This document shows positions 1-6,316 of a DNA stretch of 7,922 nucleotides, piece by piece. The notes beneath the pieces are model-generated. The model was given only the letters and a program-made list of their open reading frames with translations. It was not told the DNA's origin and did not search any database. Location: positions 1 through 7,922 of the forward strand of contig CAZIPL010000065.1 in the NCBI GenBank assembly GCA_964541255.1. Reading direction: 5' to 3'. A program made the translations under genes and the position numbers. Source of the DNA: CAYOSU01 sp964541255 (lineage in GTDB: Bacteria; Bacillota; Clostridia; Christensenellales; CAMQZB01). The first letter of the stretch is position 1. Each line of letters begins with the position of its first letter.

Positions 1-1
1 T

Positions 2-208
2 AAATTTACGAAAGAACACATTATAACTACCGAAAAAGAGATAGAAAGAGCCGAAGAATCGGCTTTTTCTTCCACAAAAGGTTCGTACATATTCGAGTCC
101 TCCGCACCATATCGAGTGTTCATAACCAACCTGAGAGTTGGAAGAGGACACTCGATTTATTTTTGTCTTATGTATGATGAACTTCCTACACAAAAGAAGC
201 AGTCATAA
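2..208 (+). CDS. Possible C-terminal end of an unrecognised protein (partial, runs off left edge)
   Basis: A frame with no stop runs from the left edge to TAA at 206-208, 68 codons, with no start needed inside the window. The predicted tail is mixed in composition (for example YRVFITNLRVGRGHSIYF) and looks protein-like, but I recognise no family. In favour: the stop lies 25 bases before the ATG at 234 and 11 bases before its GGAGG, an operon-like spacing. Against: the same DNA holds two good stem-loops (43-70 and 111-156), one with a U-run, which would be more natural in non-coding RNA. In DNA of this composition a 68-codon open frame can also occur by chance. If the hairpin at 43-70 is a terminator, the true upstream gene ends at or before base 3 and this frame is spurious. 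Confidence 0.35.
   Translation, partial: KFTKEHIITTEKEIERAEESAFSSTKGSYIFESSAPYRVFITNLRVGRGHSIYFCLMYDELPTQKKQS
43..70 (+). terminator. Terminator-like hairpin near left edge
   Basis: AGCCGA (49-54) pairs with TCGGCT (59-64) around an AGAA tetraloop. Pairing extends outwards through A-T pairs and one G-T to 43/70, so the 3' side is a T-run (64-68). An A-rich 5' flank and T-rich 3' flank are typical of an intrinsic terminator, and the GCCGA/TCGGC core resembles the thrS terminator in this window. It would end a gene lying left of the window. It falls inside the open frame 2-208, so the two calls compete. Confidence 0.4.
94..165 (+). other. Two-tier stem-loop with a competing alternative pairing (possible attenuator-like leader)
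   Basis: ATCGAGTGT (111-119) is perfectly complementary to ACACTCGAT (148-156). Inside it CCAAC (126-130) pairs with GTTGG (137-141), with symmetric 6-by-6 internal loops. The 3' arm is followed by TTTATTTTT. The segment CGAGTCCTC (94-102) can instead pair with GAGGA (144-148) and CTCG (151-154), with a two-base bulge at 149-150, and this would disrupt the first stem. Such mutually exclusive folding is the pattern of an attenuator, here upstream of the ATG at 234. It may also be chance structure inside the coding frame 2-208. I recognise no known riboswitch class. Confidence 0.35.
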
Positions 209-233
209 AATCGAAATTTGGAGGATCGTATAT

Positions 234-323
234 ATGAAATACAAAGGAACGCTTATCGTTGTAAAAGATTGCAACCGTGCTCTAAAATTTTATCGTGATA
301 TGTTTTCGCTTTTGTATTATTAA
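234..323 (+). pseudogene. Truncated VOC-family (glyoxalase/bleomycin-resistance fold) gene stub
   Basis: The 29-codon frame starts at ATG 234 with a strong GGAGG (220-224) nine bases upstream. Its first residues (MKYKGTLIVVKDCNRALKFY) match the usual N-terminus of VOC-fold proteins: a first beta strand, then a helix with the FYRD motif. Full members run about 120 or more residues, whereas this one stops seven residues after KFY, at TAA 321-323. Sequence after about 305 is very AT-rich, and no frame through 360 continues the family. I infer a gene cut by a deletion, leaving the start region and its ribosome binding site. A longer in-frame start at 138 is possible but lacks a ribosome binding site and lies in the hairpin region. 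A functional microprotein is unlikely. Confidence 0.7.
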
Positions 324-360
324 TTATTAAAAATATTTAGAAAGTTATTATTCTATAACG

Positions 361-1215
361 TTATTTTGCGCACATAACGGTATATTCGGTAACGTTTTTG
401 ATTGTTTCTCCGTCTATCTGCAAAGGACGCGGTTCGTCAAAGCTAACGGTAATCTTATTCCCCGATATAACGGATACGTTTTTCGAATGCTTAACGTGCT
501 CTCCTTTGAATATCGAAGGGAATATACATAGCGTTTTAAGTTTACCTCTGCCGTGGAAAACCATAACAGACACGCTCTTATTCGGATTTTTCCTTGTTTG
601 CTTGGGTGCTGGTATCATTCCGCCGCCGTAATATCTCCCGAACATAGTAGGCGCAAGCCATACTTTTTTATAACAAAAAGTCTTGCCGTCTACCGTAATA
701 GTAGCCGTTGTCGGTTTATAATAAAACAGCAATCCTTTTATCGCAATCGTTGTATAGTTTATTTTTTGCTTGGTTTTATTAGCGCGTATCTCATCGCCTT
801 TTTCGCAACAATATCCGTCGATTCCAAACCCGATTCCGTTAATAAAACGATATTGTTTTCCGTTGACGCAAACTATCGGCAAATCTTTTATGTAGTTATC
901 TAGTGGAATTAATGTCCCGTCGTCCCCTACATCGCGTGCAAAATCGTTTCCGCTTCCGCAACGCCAATAAAACAAGTTATACTTCAACGAAATTCCGTCC
1001 GTATCGTTTATAAAGCGATTTAACGTTCCGTCTCCTCCGCAAATTACAACTTGTGTATCAATCGGCGTTTCGTCAAAAAAATTTTTGTAATCGGCTATTG
1101 TCGTTATATCGACATATTGCAATTCGTCTTTAGCGAAAACCGCAGAGAGTTGTTCGGCATTTGTCTTGCCGCGACCATTGTCAGAATACGGATTGAAAAG
1201 TACTAAGTAATTCAT
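361..1215 (-). CDS. Diacylglycerol kinase / lipid kinase family protein (DAGK catalytic domain)
   Basis: The 284-residue protein fits the usual 280-310 of bacterial soluble diacylglycerol/sphingosine-like kinases (DgkB/YegS group). These use ATP to phosphorylate a lipid hydroxyl, commonly diacylglycerol recycled from membrane and teichoic acid metabolism. Visible motifs: N-terminal NPYSDNGRGK (8-17), the nucleotide-binding GGDGTLN (60-66), GSGNDFARD (87-95), NGIGFGIDG (126-134), GGGMIPAP (197-204) and the C-terminal QIDGE (266-270). This is the full order expected for the two-lobed fold. There is no signal peptide or membrane span, so it is cytosolic and works at the membrane surface. ATG 1215 is preceded by AAAGGA (1223-1228) seven bases away. 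It lies 164 bases after the kinase-like gene at 1380, on the same strand, and may be cotranscribed. The exact lipid substrate cannot be read from sequence. Confidence 0.93.
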   Translation of the reverse strand: MNYLVLFNPYSDNGRGKTNAEQLSAVFAKDELQYVDITTIADYKNFFDETPIDTQVVICGGDGTLNRFINDTDGISLKYNLFYWRCGSGNDFARDVGDDGTLIPLDNYIKDLPIVCVNGKQYRFINGIGFGIDGYCCEKGDEIRANKTKQKINYTTIAIKGLLFYYKPTTATITVDGKTFCYKKVWLAPTMFGRYYGGGMIPAPKQTRKNPNKSVSVMVFHGRGKLKTLCIFPSIFKGEHVKHSKNVSVISGNKITVSFDEPRPLQIDGETIKNVTEYTVMCAK

Positions 1216-1379
1216 GTTTATATCCTTTGTTTATATTTATATACCTTATCTATGTTTTCCCAACCTATTAGTATTTCCTTTCAAAAATAGCCTAACGGAT
1301 ATATTATTCATATTAGTATATGTATTTGCTTTTTTGAAACACAAAATATGTAATTTCCGTGCATTTAATATACAAAAGC

Positions 1380-1823
1380 TTATACAGACTTTATGTGCTC
1401 GACAATTTGAGTTATCTCACGCTCTACTTCTATGCCGCTTGAAACAATATGAAAATCGCATCTTTCGTTATCGAAACGCCCGTGATTTCTTTCAAGCATA
1501 TCTTCAACGGGTTTAGGAAGATTCCCTTTAAAACGCTTTGCAAAACGCTCTTTAATCAAATCTAATTCGCAAGTTACGAGAACGCTCAAAGCATTCTCGG
1601 GAAGAAGCGATAATTGTTCTTCATCCGAAATAACATATATTATATTCTCGTTTGGCTTTGAATTACAAAGCATTTCGCAAAACATACTTTTGGCATTGCT
1701 TTCGTTTTTAGAAAATCGAAGATAATCTTTTCCGACATAAACCTCTGCGCCAATTCTACCTTTAAACTTTTCAGCAATCGTAGACTTCCCTACGCAGTTT
1801 TCTCCGAAAACACCTATTACCAT
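1380..1823 (-). CDS. Small P-loop kinase-like ATPase (NMP/shikimate-kinase-like fold)
   Basis: The 147-residue protein begins with a hydrophobic strand leading straight into a perfect Walker A loop, GENCVGKST (7-15). The Walker A at the very N-terminus, the small size and the layout resemble nucleoside, nucleotide or shikimate kinases rather than large AAA machines. Further features are a second strand (IIYVISDEE, 61-69) that could be Walker-B-like, a strand followed by a basic helix (VLVTCELDLIKERFAKRFKG, 81-100) in the place of a lid, and CDFHIVSSG (122-130), which recalls the C-terminal strand of NMP kinases. The substrate is not identifiable. ATG 1823 has AAAGGTG (1828-1834) just upstream, and a good promoter lies at 1883-1911. 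The lipid kinase gene follows downstream. No membrane segments are seen. Confidence 0.75.
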   Translation of the reverse strand: MVIGVFGENCVGKSTIAEKFKGRIGAEVYVGKDYLRFSKNESNAKSMFCEMLCNSKPNENIIYVISDEEQLSLLPENALSVLVTCELDLIKERFAKRFKGNLPKPVEDMLERNHGRFDNERCDFHIVSSGIEVEREITQIVEHIKSV

Positions 1824-1882
1824 AGCACACCTTTATTAAGAAATAAAAATTATCGAAACAAAATATACTTTATTTTTAAAGA

Positions 1883-1911
1883 ATTATAGCATTTTTTAAT
1901 AAAAATGTCCA
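1883..1911 (-). promoter_or_regulatory. Sigma-A type promoter for the P-loop kinase gene
   Basis: On the minus strand TGGACA (1906-1911) is followed by a 17-base spacer and a perfect TATAAT (1883-1888), with TGC directly before it giving an extended -10. Transcription would start near 1876, leaving about a 50-base leader before ATG 1823. The position directly upstream of a gene with a ribosome binding site supports it. Confidence 0.65.
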
Positions 1912-1941
1912 AAACTTTTCTAAACAGTATTTCGGTTGTTG

Positions 1942-3177
1942 TCAAACAAGACTATTCTTGACTTTTTTTATAGACTTTGAAAATATAATAAATATTGCAA
2001 CAGCCAAAACTATCGCAAGAAAAACAAGCCATAAATTCCAAGATACAACAGTTTGCATAACCGCAGAATCTCCGCTTGCAGGAATAACAACGTCGTCAAG
2101 CACGAAAACGCCGCTTGGAGGCGTAATCTCATGATACGACACTCTTGCACTTGCCATAAAAACAAAAACAGGAATTGCTTGAAGAATGTTTCTTATCGCA
2201 AAAGGTTTATACGCGTTTTTATTAGTATTATTCTTGTTTGACAACACCAAATATATAATCACATTCGCAATAATTACCGCAATATATATAGCAAGCTCAG
2301 AAAAGACATAGACACTATAATTTTCTTGCGACGATAATGACGTTATCAATAATACAGACGCAATACAAGTAAATATCAATAAAATCAGCTGGCAAAAACT
2401 CATATGGTATATAGGCTTTTCTTTCTCGATGTTTGATATATTATAGCTTTCGGTAATCTTTAGCCTATAAACGTCTATAAGCGCAAAATAAAGCAAAACC
2501 AGAACAAACGCTATCATTAAAGCGAACATTATATAGCTATCAAACGAAAGAACGCTATTTACATAATTCGATTTTACAGTAACAAGCGGAATCGACATCA
2601 AAACGCAACAAAATATCAAGAAAAAGCAATTAAATTGTATCGTCGCATATCCGTTCAAAACCGATTTTTTAATATCGAAGTCAACGCTTTCAAGCATGTC
2701 GTTTTTATCTACCGACGTCTTAAACTGCGTTATTCCGAATACCGCCGCAAAAACAGCAGCAATACTAAAAACGACCAAAACGACAAAGCCAATAACAGGT
2801 CGATAAAAACCGTAAGAAATCCCTAAGCATAAGAAAAATCCTAGTATCGCCATCAAAAGAGATGCGATCATAAACATTTTGTAGCTTGAAAAAGCTCTAC
2901 CAAAAAGCATCTTCATTTGTTTTTCGACTTTAGGTTGAGAACGCATTTCGACGTTTTCGGTTTGAGCTATTCTCTCTCCTTTTAGCAATTCATCACAAGT
3001 AACACCGAATATTTCGGCTATGACTGGAATTAAAGATATATCGGGGGCGCATTCGTCTCTTTCCCAGCGACTAACAGCCTTATTTGACACGTTCAACATT
3101 TCAGCAAGTTTTTCTTGCGTATATCCGTTTGCTTTTCTAAGTGTTGCGATAAACGCACCGATTGTTTTCTTTTCCAT
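1942..3177 (-). CDS. XRE-family helix-turn-helix regulator fused to a polytopic membrane domain
   Basis: The 411-residue protein has two parts. Residues 5-66 are a classic Cro/C1 (XRE) DNA-binding domain: IGAFIATLRKANGYTQEKLA, then VSNKAVSRWERDECAPDISL and IAEIFGVTCDELLKGE. From about residue 100 there are seven or eight hydrophobic spans (about 101-120, 127-150, 179-200, 216-236, 261-281, 292-313, possibly 329-343, and 381-399). Residues 344-378 form a likely exposed loop. It is probably a membrane-tethered repressor or sensor; the signal is unknown. I chose ATG 3177 because GGAGG (3183-3187) sits five bases before it and the protein then begins with MEKKTIGAF, the normal start of this domain. 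An in-frame GTG at 3225 would add 16 residues but has no ribosome binding site. No enzymatic motif is visible in the membrane part, and no partner gene is evident beside it. Confidence 0.9.
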   Translation of the reverse strand: MEKKTIGAFIATLRKANGYTQEKLAEMLNVSNKAVSRWERDECAPDISLIPVIAEIFGVTCDELLKGERIAQTENVEMRSQPKVEKQMKMLFGRAFSSYKMFMIASLLMAILGFFLCLGISYGFYRPVIGFVVLVVFSIAAVFAAVFGITQFKTSVDKNDMLESVDFDIKKSVLNGYATIQFNCFFLIFCCVLMSIPLVTVKSNYVNSVLSFDSYIMFALMIAFVLVLLYFALIDVYRLKITESYNISNIEKEKPIYHMSFCQLILLIFTCIASVLLITSLSSQENYSVYVFSELAIYIAVIIANVIIYLVLSNKNNTNKNAYKPFAIRNILQAIPVFVFMASARVSYHEITPPSGVFVLDDVVIPASGDSAVMQTVVSWNLWLVFLAIVLAVAIFIIFSKSIKKVKNSLV

Positions 3178-3480
3178 AAATACCTCCGCATCTAACAAAT
3201 ATTCATCGACAAATCCTATCGACACCGAAATTCTACATTTCTAAGAGATAAAAAACAAGGTCGCAAACCATGAATCACTCTCGCAAAGCGAGAATCTGAG
3301 TAAAAAACCAAGTATTTTATTAAAAATTTCATAATAAAAAAGACTAAATCTGCGATAAATCAGAATTTTTGAAAATAACAATATACCGTTGACTTAAAAG
3401 TAAAAAAACGTTTTACATATGATTTAGTAAATAATTACTTCATAATAGATATACTACGGTATCTTTACCGAAAAAGCAAA
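3178..3480. other. Gene-free region upstream of the XRE membrane regulator
   Basis: I find no credible gene here. It contains a 7-base direct repeat, ATCGACA, at 3205-3211 and 3218-3224 close to the regulator's start; a GC-paired hairpin TCTCGC-AAA-GCGAGA (3279-3293); a palindromic A/T block GTAAAA...TTTTAC (3400-3416); and a short stem CGGTA/TACCG (3457-3470). A TAGAAT (3230-3235 on the minus strand) could be a weak -10, but its -35 (TTGTTT) is poor. The promoter of the regulator is therefore not located with confidence. Confidence 0.5.
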
Positions 3481-3481
3481 C

Positions 3482-3530
3482 AAAAAAGCCGAGTGACGAT
3501 ATACTTTTATTAATCGTCCAACTCGGCTTT
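3482..3530 (-). terminator. Rho-independent terminator of thrS
   Basis: AAAGCCGAGT (3485-3494) pairs perfectly with ACTCGGCTTT (3521-3530), and the stem continues with GACGAT (3495-3500) against ATCGTC (3513-3518) after a two-base bulge. On the minus strand the hairpin is followed by a run of six T (3482-3487). It begins 17 bases after the thrS stop codon. This is a strong one-directional terminator for the minus strand. Confidence 0.9.
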
Positions 3531-3546
3531 AAATATCATATACTTA

Positions 3547-5292
3547 TTAGTTTATCGATTTGTTATCGACATCCGACTTAAGTTTTGCGGCAAATTCCTC
3601 AACAGTCATCGCACCGATATCGCCCTCTTTACGCTTTCTTACAGAAACCGTACCGGCGTTAACTTCGTTCTCTCCGACAATAAGAGTATACGGAAGTTTC
3701 ATCAGCTGAGCTTCTCTAATCTTCTTACCGATAGTTTCGCTTCTGTCGTCGAATTCGACTCTGAAGCCTTGTTTTTCGAGCGTTTCCTTAACGTTATTGG
3801 CATAGTCGTTGAACTTGTCGGAAATCGCAAGAATTCTGACCTGCATAGGAGCAATCCATGCGGGGAACGCGCCGGCGAAATGCTCTGTCAAAATGCCTAT
3901 GAATCTTTCAAACGAGCCGTAAAGCGCACGGTGAATCATAATCGGACGTTTCTTGTCGCCATGTTCGTCGGTATATTCGAGTTCGAATCTGAGCGGCAAC
4001 TGGAAGTCGAGCTGAATTGTACCCATCTGCCATTCTCTTCCGAGGCAATCTTTCATCTTAATGTCGATCTTCGGACCGTAGAACGCACCGTCTCCCTCGT
4101 TGATTCTATAGTTATTCTCTCCGCAAAGCTCGTTCAAAACCTCTTTAAGCTCGCTTTCAGCCTTATTCCAAAGGGAAATATCTCCCATATAATCATTCGG
4201 TCTTGTAGAAAGAGTAAGCGCATAAGGAAGTCCGAAATCGCCGTATAACTTGCTTGCGATTGAAACAATCTCCTTTACCTCGCTCTTGATCTGATTTTCG
4301 GTTACGAAGTTATGGGAGTCATCCTGACGGAACATTCTTACTCTGAACAATCCGTTAAGCTGACCAGACTTTTCGTTTCTGTGAATGACGTCTACGTCGT
4401 TGAAACGAAGCGGAAGATCCTTATAGCTCCTCATTTTGAACTGATAAACTTTGATTGAGTTAGGGCAGCTCATAGGTTTCAACGCTTGTTCCGTTCCGTC
4501 GGCATCTTTGAGAACGTACATATCCTCTTTGTAATGATCCCAGTGTCCCGAAGTTCTCCACAAAATGCTGTTATTTACTTGTGGAGCGGAGAATTCCTGA
4601 TATCCGCAACTTCTGTGAAGCTTTCTCCAGTCGTCGATAAGAATATTCATCATAGTGAAACCGTTAGGAAGCCAATACGCCATTCCGGGAGCGGTTTCAT
4701 CGAAGAAGAAAAGCTCCATTTCTTTTCCAATTTTTCTATGGTCGCGCTTTTTAGCTTCTTCGAGCATATTGAGATAGTCTTTCAACGTCTGCTTATCTTC
4801 AAAGCCGTAAACATAAACGCGCTGAAGCATTTTATTCTTTACGTCGCCTCTCCAATATGCGCCCGCAACTTTATTTAATTTGAACGCAAAGCTTCTCAAA
4901 TACTTAGTATTTTCTACGTGAGGACCTCTACAAAGATCGACAAAGTCATCGCCGAGATAATACAAGGATATTTCTTCGTTTTCGGGAAGCTCGGATATAA
5001 GCTCGACTTTATATTGATTGTCTTTGAATACCTCCAAAGCCTCTTCCTTTGATACTACCTTTCTCGTGAAATCCTCGTTCTTTCTGAGAATTTCGTCCAT
5101 TTTCTTTTCAATCTGCTTGAAGTCTTCGGGAACAATCGATTTTTCCATATCGATGTCGTAATAAAAGCCGTTGTCGATTGCGGGTCCAATCGTAAGCTTC
5201 AAAGCATCTCCGTATATCTGCTTCAAAGCCTTTGCAAGTACGTGAGCCATGCTATGTCTTTTCAACTGCAACATTTCGTTTACTTCTTCCAT
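3547..5292 (-). CDS. thrS: Threonyl-tRNA synthetase, short form lacking the TGS domain
   Basis: This class II synthetase charges tRNA-Thr with threonine in the cytosol. The 581-residue protein begins almost directly at the editing (SAD) domain: zinc-like HSMAH (13-17) and CRGPH (121-125) match E. coli His73/His77 and Cys182/His186 in spacing. The catalytic core carries the zinc ligands Cys276 (in PMSCPNS), His327 (QDDSH) and His454 (MIHRA), spaced 51 and 127 apart, as in E. coli. Motif 2 lies in HRNEKSGQLNGLFRVR (304-319). The anticodon-binding domain starts near 482 (PMQVRILAI). Usual length is about 640; the missing 60 or so residues are the N-terminal TGS domain. ATG 5292 has AAAGGAG (5301-5307) eight bases upstream, and the T-box terminator ends only 28 bases away, so the short form is native. 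It is regulated by a T-box and ended by the terminator at 3482-3530. Confidence 0.97.
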   Translation of the reverse strand: MEEVNEMLQLKRHSMAHVLAKALKQIYGDALKLTIGPAIDNGFYYDIDMEKSIVPEDFKQIEKKMDEILRKNEDFTRKVVSKEEALEVFKDNQYKVELISELPENEEISLYYLGDDFVDLCRGPHVENTKYLRSFAFKLNKVAGAYWRGDVKNKMLQRVYVYGFEDKQTLKDYLNMLEEAKKRDHRKIGKEMELFFFDETAPGMAYWLPNGFTMMNILIDDWRKLHRSCGYQEFSAPQVNNSILWRTSGHWDHYKEDMYVLKDADGTEQALKPMSCPNSIKVYQFKMRSYKDLPLRFNDVDVIHRNEKSGQLNGLFRVRMFRQDDSHNFVTENQIKSEVKEIVSIASKLYGDFGLPYALTLSTRPNDYMGDISLWNKAESELKEVLNELCGENNYRINEGDGAFYGPKIDIKMKDCLGREWQMGTIQLDFQLPLRFELEYTDEHGDKKRPIMIHRALYGSFERFIGILTEHFAGAFPAWIAPMQVRILAISDKFNDYANNVKETLEKQGFRVEFDDRSETIGKKIREAQLMKLPYTLIVGENEVNAGTVSVRKRKEGDIGAMTVEEFAAKLKSDVDNKSIN

Positions 5293-5320
5293 ATTTCAAT
5301 CTCCTTTATAATATTCAAAA

Positions 5321-5350
5321 TAAAAACGCCCTTTGTCTGCACAAAGGACG
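5321..5350 (-). terminator. T-box conditional terminator upstream of thrS
   Basis: On the minus strand CGTCCTTTGT (5341-5350) pairs with ACAAAGGGCG (5327-5336), one G-T pair, around a GCAG loop, followed by five T (5322-5326). The 5' arm also contains the CCTTT used by the antiterminator, so the structure is switchable. It sits 28 bases before the thrS start codon. Confidence 0.92.
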
Positions 5351-5535
5351 ATTATAACCGTGGTTCCACCTTTTTTCGTCATTAAAATGACCTCAAATGT
5401 CTTTTTCGTAAGACTTCACGTTACAGTCAAAAAGCGGTTTCGTTTTTCGCTCGCATTATCTACATCTCACCGTCGCAGACTCTCTGTAAACCGAATTCGA
5501 AAACTACTTGTCTTTCGTCAACCCGTAATATTTAT
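5321..5535 (-). promoter_or_regulatory. T-box leader (threonine specifier ACC) controlling thrS
   Basis: Read on the minus strand, the leader carries the T-box sequence GGTGGAACCACGG (5358-5370). Stem I includes AAGTAG on its 5' side, AGAGAGTC and GGTGAGA in the distal part, and a 3' side reading GAA-ACC-G. This places an ACC threonine codon (5436-5438) as the specifier. GTTTTCG before and CGAAAAAC after form the helix above the specifier loop. A stem III (5378-5391, GTCAT/ATGAC) precedes the T-box sequence. AAAGG (5369-5373) can pair with CCTTT (5343-5347) to form the antiterminator, which excludes the terminator. Uncharged tRNA-Thr would stabilise readthrough into thrS. The outer limits are approximate. 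Confidence 0.95.
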
Positions 5536-5539
5536 TATA

Positions 5540-5568
5540 AATATATACCCAAATTATATTTTTGTCAA
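5540..5568 (-). promoter_or_regulatory. Sigma-A promoter of the T-box-thrS transcript
   Basis: The minus strand has a perfect TTGACA (5563-5568), a 17-base spacer and TATATT (5540-5545). A TATAAT six bases further on is a less well-spaced alternative. The predicted start near 5533 lies immediately before stem I of the T-box, as expected. Confidence 0.8.
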
Positions 5569-5715
5569 ATAAAAATGGCATATACTTTTAAAGCAGCCTT
5601 TTTGTCTTTTCATCAATCGATTCTTTAATAAGCAATATTTCAAAATTAAGTATATGTTGGTAAATTATATTGATAATTCGTTTGATTATCGCAAATAAAA
5701 ATATCTTTTTTAGTA

Positions 5716-5744
5716 TTGACAAGAAAAGCCAAATATAGTATTAT
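5716..5744 (+). promoter_or_regulatory. Strong sigma-A promoter of the orphan membrane protein gene
   Basis: A perfect TTGACA (5716-5721), a 17-base spacer and TATTAT (5739-5744) put the transcript start near 5751, about 50 bases before ATG 5800. The promoter is divergent from the thrS promoter, with about 150 bases between the two -35 boxes. A possible TTG start codon at 5716 is the -35 box itself, so translation cannot begin there. Confidence 0.8.
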
Positions 5745-5799
5745 TATTTTAATCATAAAGGAAATTATGATTAACAAAATTTTTAGGAGACGGTATTAT

Positions 5800-6291
5800 A
5801 TGGCAAAAAAAAACTCAAAAAAAGCATTGTTTGATTTCGCAACGGTTATCTTTACCGGCGGTATTTTCGGACTTTTGGCTCTTCCTTTCGTTAAATCGGA
5901 AGCTTCTGTTCTCGGATGGTCTACATCTGCGACCGCAAGCGGATACAGCCTTTTAGATTTCGAAGCTAACTCTGGCGTTGCAACGGTTATCCTTTTGATG
6001 GTAATCTTTGCCGGAATCGCGGCTTTTTCAAGCTTATGCAAATTGGTTTTCGATGCAGGCTTCCTTAAATCGAAATCTGCATCCAAATTCTTGGGCTTCG
6101 CTTCTGTTCTTTGCTCGCTCGCTCTTGTAGGAGCAACGATTGCAGCAATGATTGTTATTTCAAATAACTGCTCTACTTCGGACTTCGGCGGAATCATTTC
6201 CGCAGGCGCAACCGTACAATGGGCAAGCTTGATCGGCAACTTGGCGGCGGCTATCTTAGGCCTTGGAACAAGCTTTAAAGCATCTAAGTAA
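5800..6291 (+). CDS. Orphan four-span membrane protein of unknown function
   Basis: The 163-residue protein starts at ATG 5800 with AGGAG (5785-5789) ten bases upstream. It opens with a lysine-rich cytosolic stretch (MAKKNSKKA). Hydrophobic segments lie at about 13-31, 60-85, 97-121 and 139-157, a tetraspan layout. The loop at 32-58 is rich in Ser, Ala and Thr and is probably outside. A second short polar loop (122-130, SNNCSTSDF) holds one of three cysteines; the other two (80, 105) are in or near spans. The C-terminus ends FKASK. I recognise no family and see no catalytic motif. The gene stands alone between a strong promoter and a strong terminator and has a good ribosome binding site. I infer a steadily and perhaps highly expressed membrane protein. 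A long antisense open frame across it is a coding-bias shadow. Confidence 0.88.
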   Translation: MAKKNSKKALFDFATVIFTGGIFGLLALPFVKSEASVLGWSTSATASGYSLLDFEANSGVATVILLMVIFAGIAAFSSLCKLVFDAGFLKSKSASKFLGFASVLCSLALVGATIAAMIVISNNCSTSDFGGIISAGATVQWASLIGNLAAAILGLGTSFKASK

Positions 6292-6316
6292 TAATTAAAA
6301 AACAAAACATAACAAT

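Noticed and set aside
1214..1516. A 100-codon plus-strand open frame between and across the two kinase genes.
   Set aside because: It begins on the start codon of the lipid kinase on the other strand, has no ribosome binding site and runs into the coding region of the P-loop protein. Its composition looks random.
1941..1969. A small hairpin (CAAGA/TCTTG) followed by seven T on the plus strand at the end of the regulator gene.
   Set aside because: The stem is only five pairs and the T-run is on the plus strand, where no gene is read. It does not suit the minus-strand gene and overlaps its last codons.
3389..3423. A plus-strand TTGACT with TATGAT downstream as a possible promoter.
   Set aside because: The spacer is 23 bases, too long, and no plus-strand gene follows.
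3769..4878. Plus-strand open frames of 130-159 codons opposite thrS.
   Set aside because: They are antisense shadows of a well-identified synthetase gene and have no start signals of their own.
5575..5628. A 17-codon ATG frame between the two divergent promoters.
   Set aside because: It has no ribosome binding site and lies upstream of any predicted transcript start on that strand.
5796..6305. A 169-codon open frame antisense to the four-span protein gene.
   Set aside because: It has no ribosome binding site or promoter, overlaps the sense gene completely and is Ala/Lys/Pro-rich as expected for the complement of a hydrophobic gene. The sense frame has promoter, ribosome binding site and terminator.
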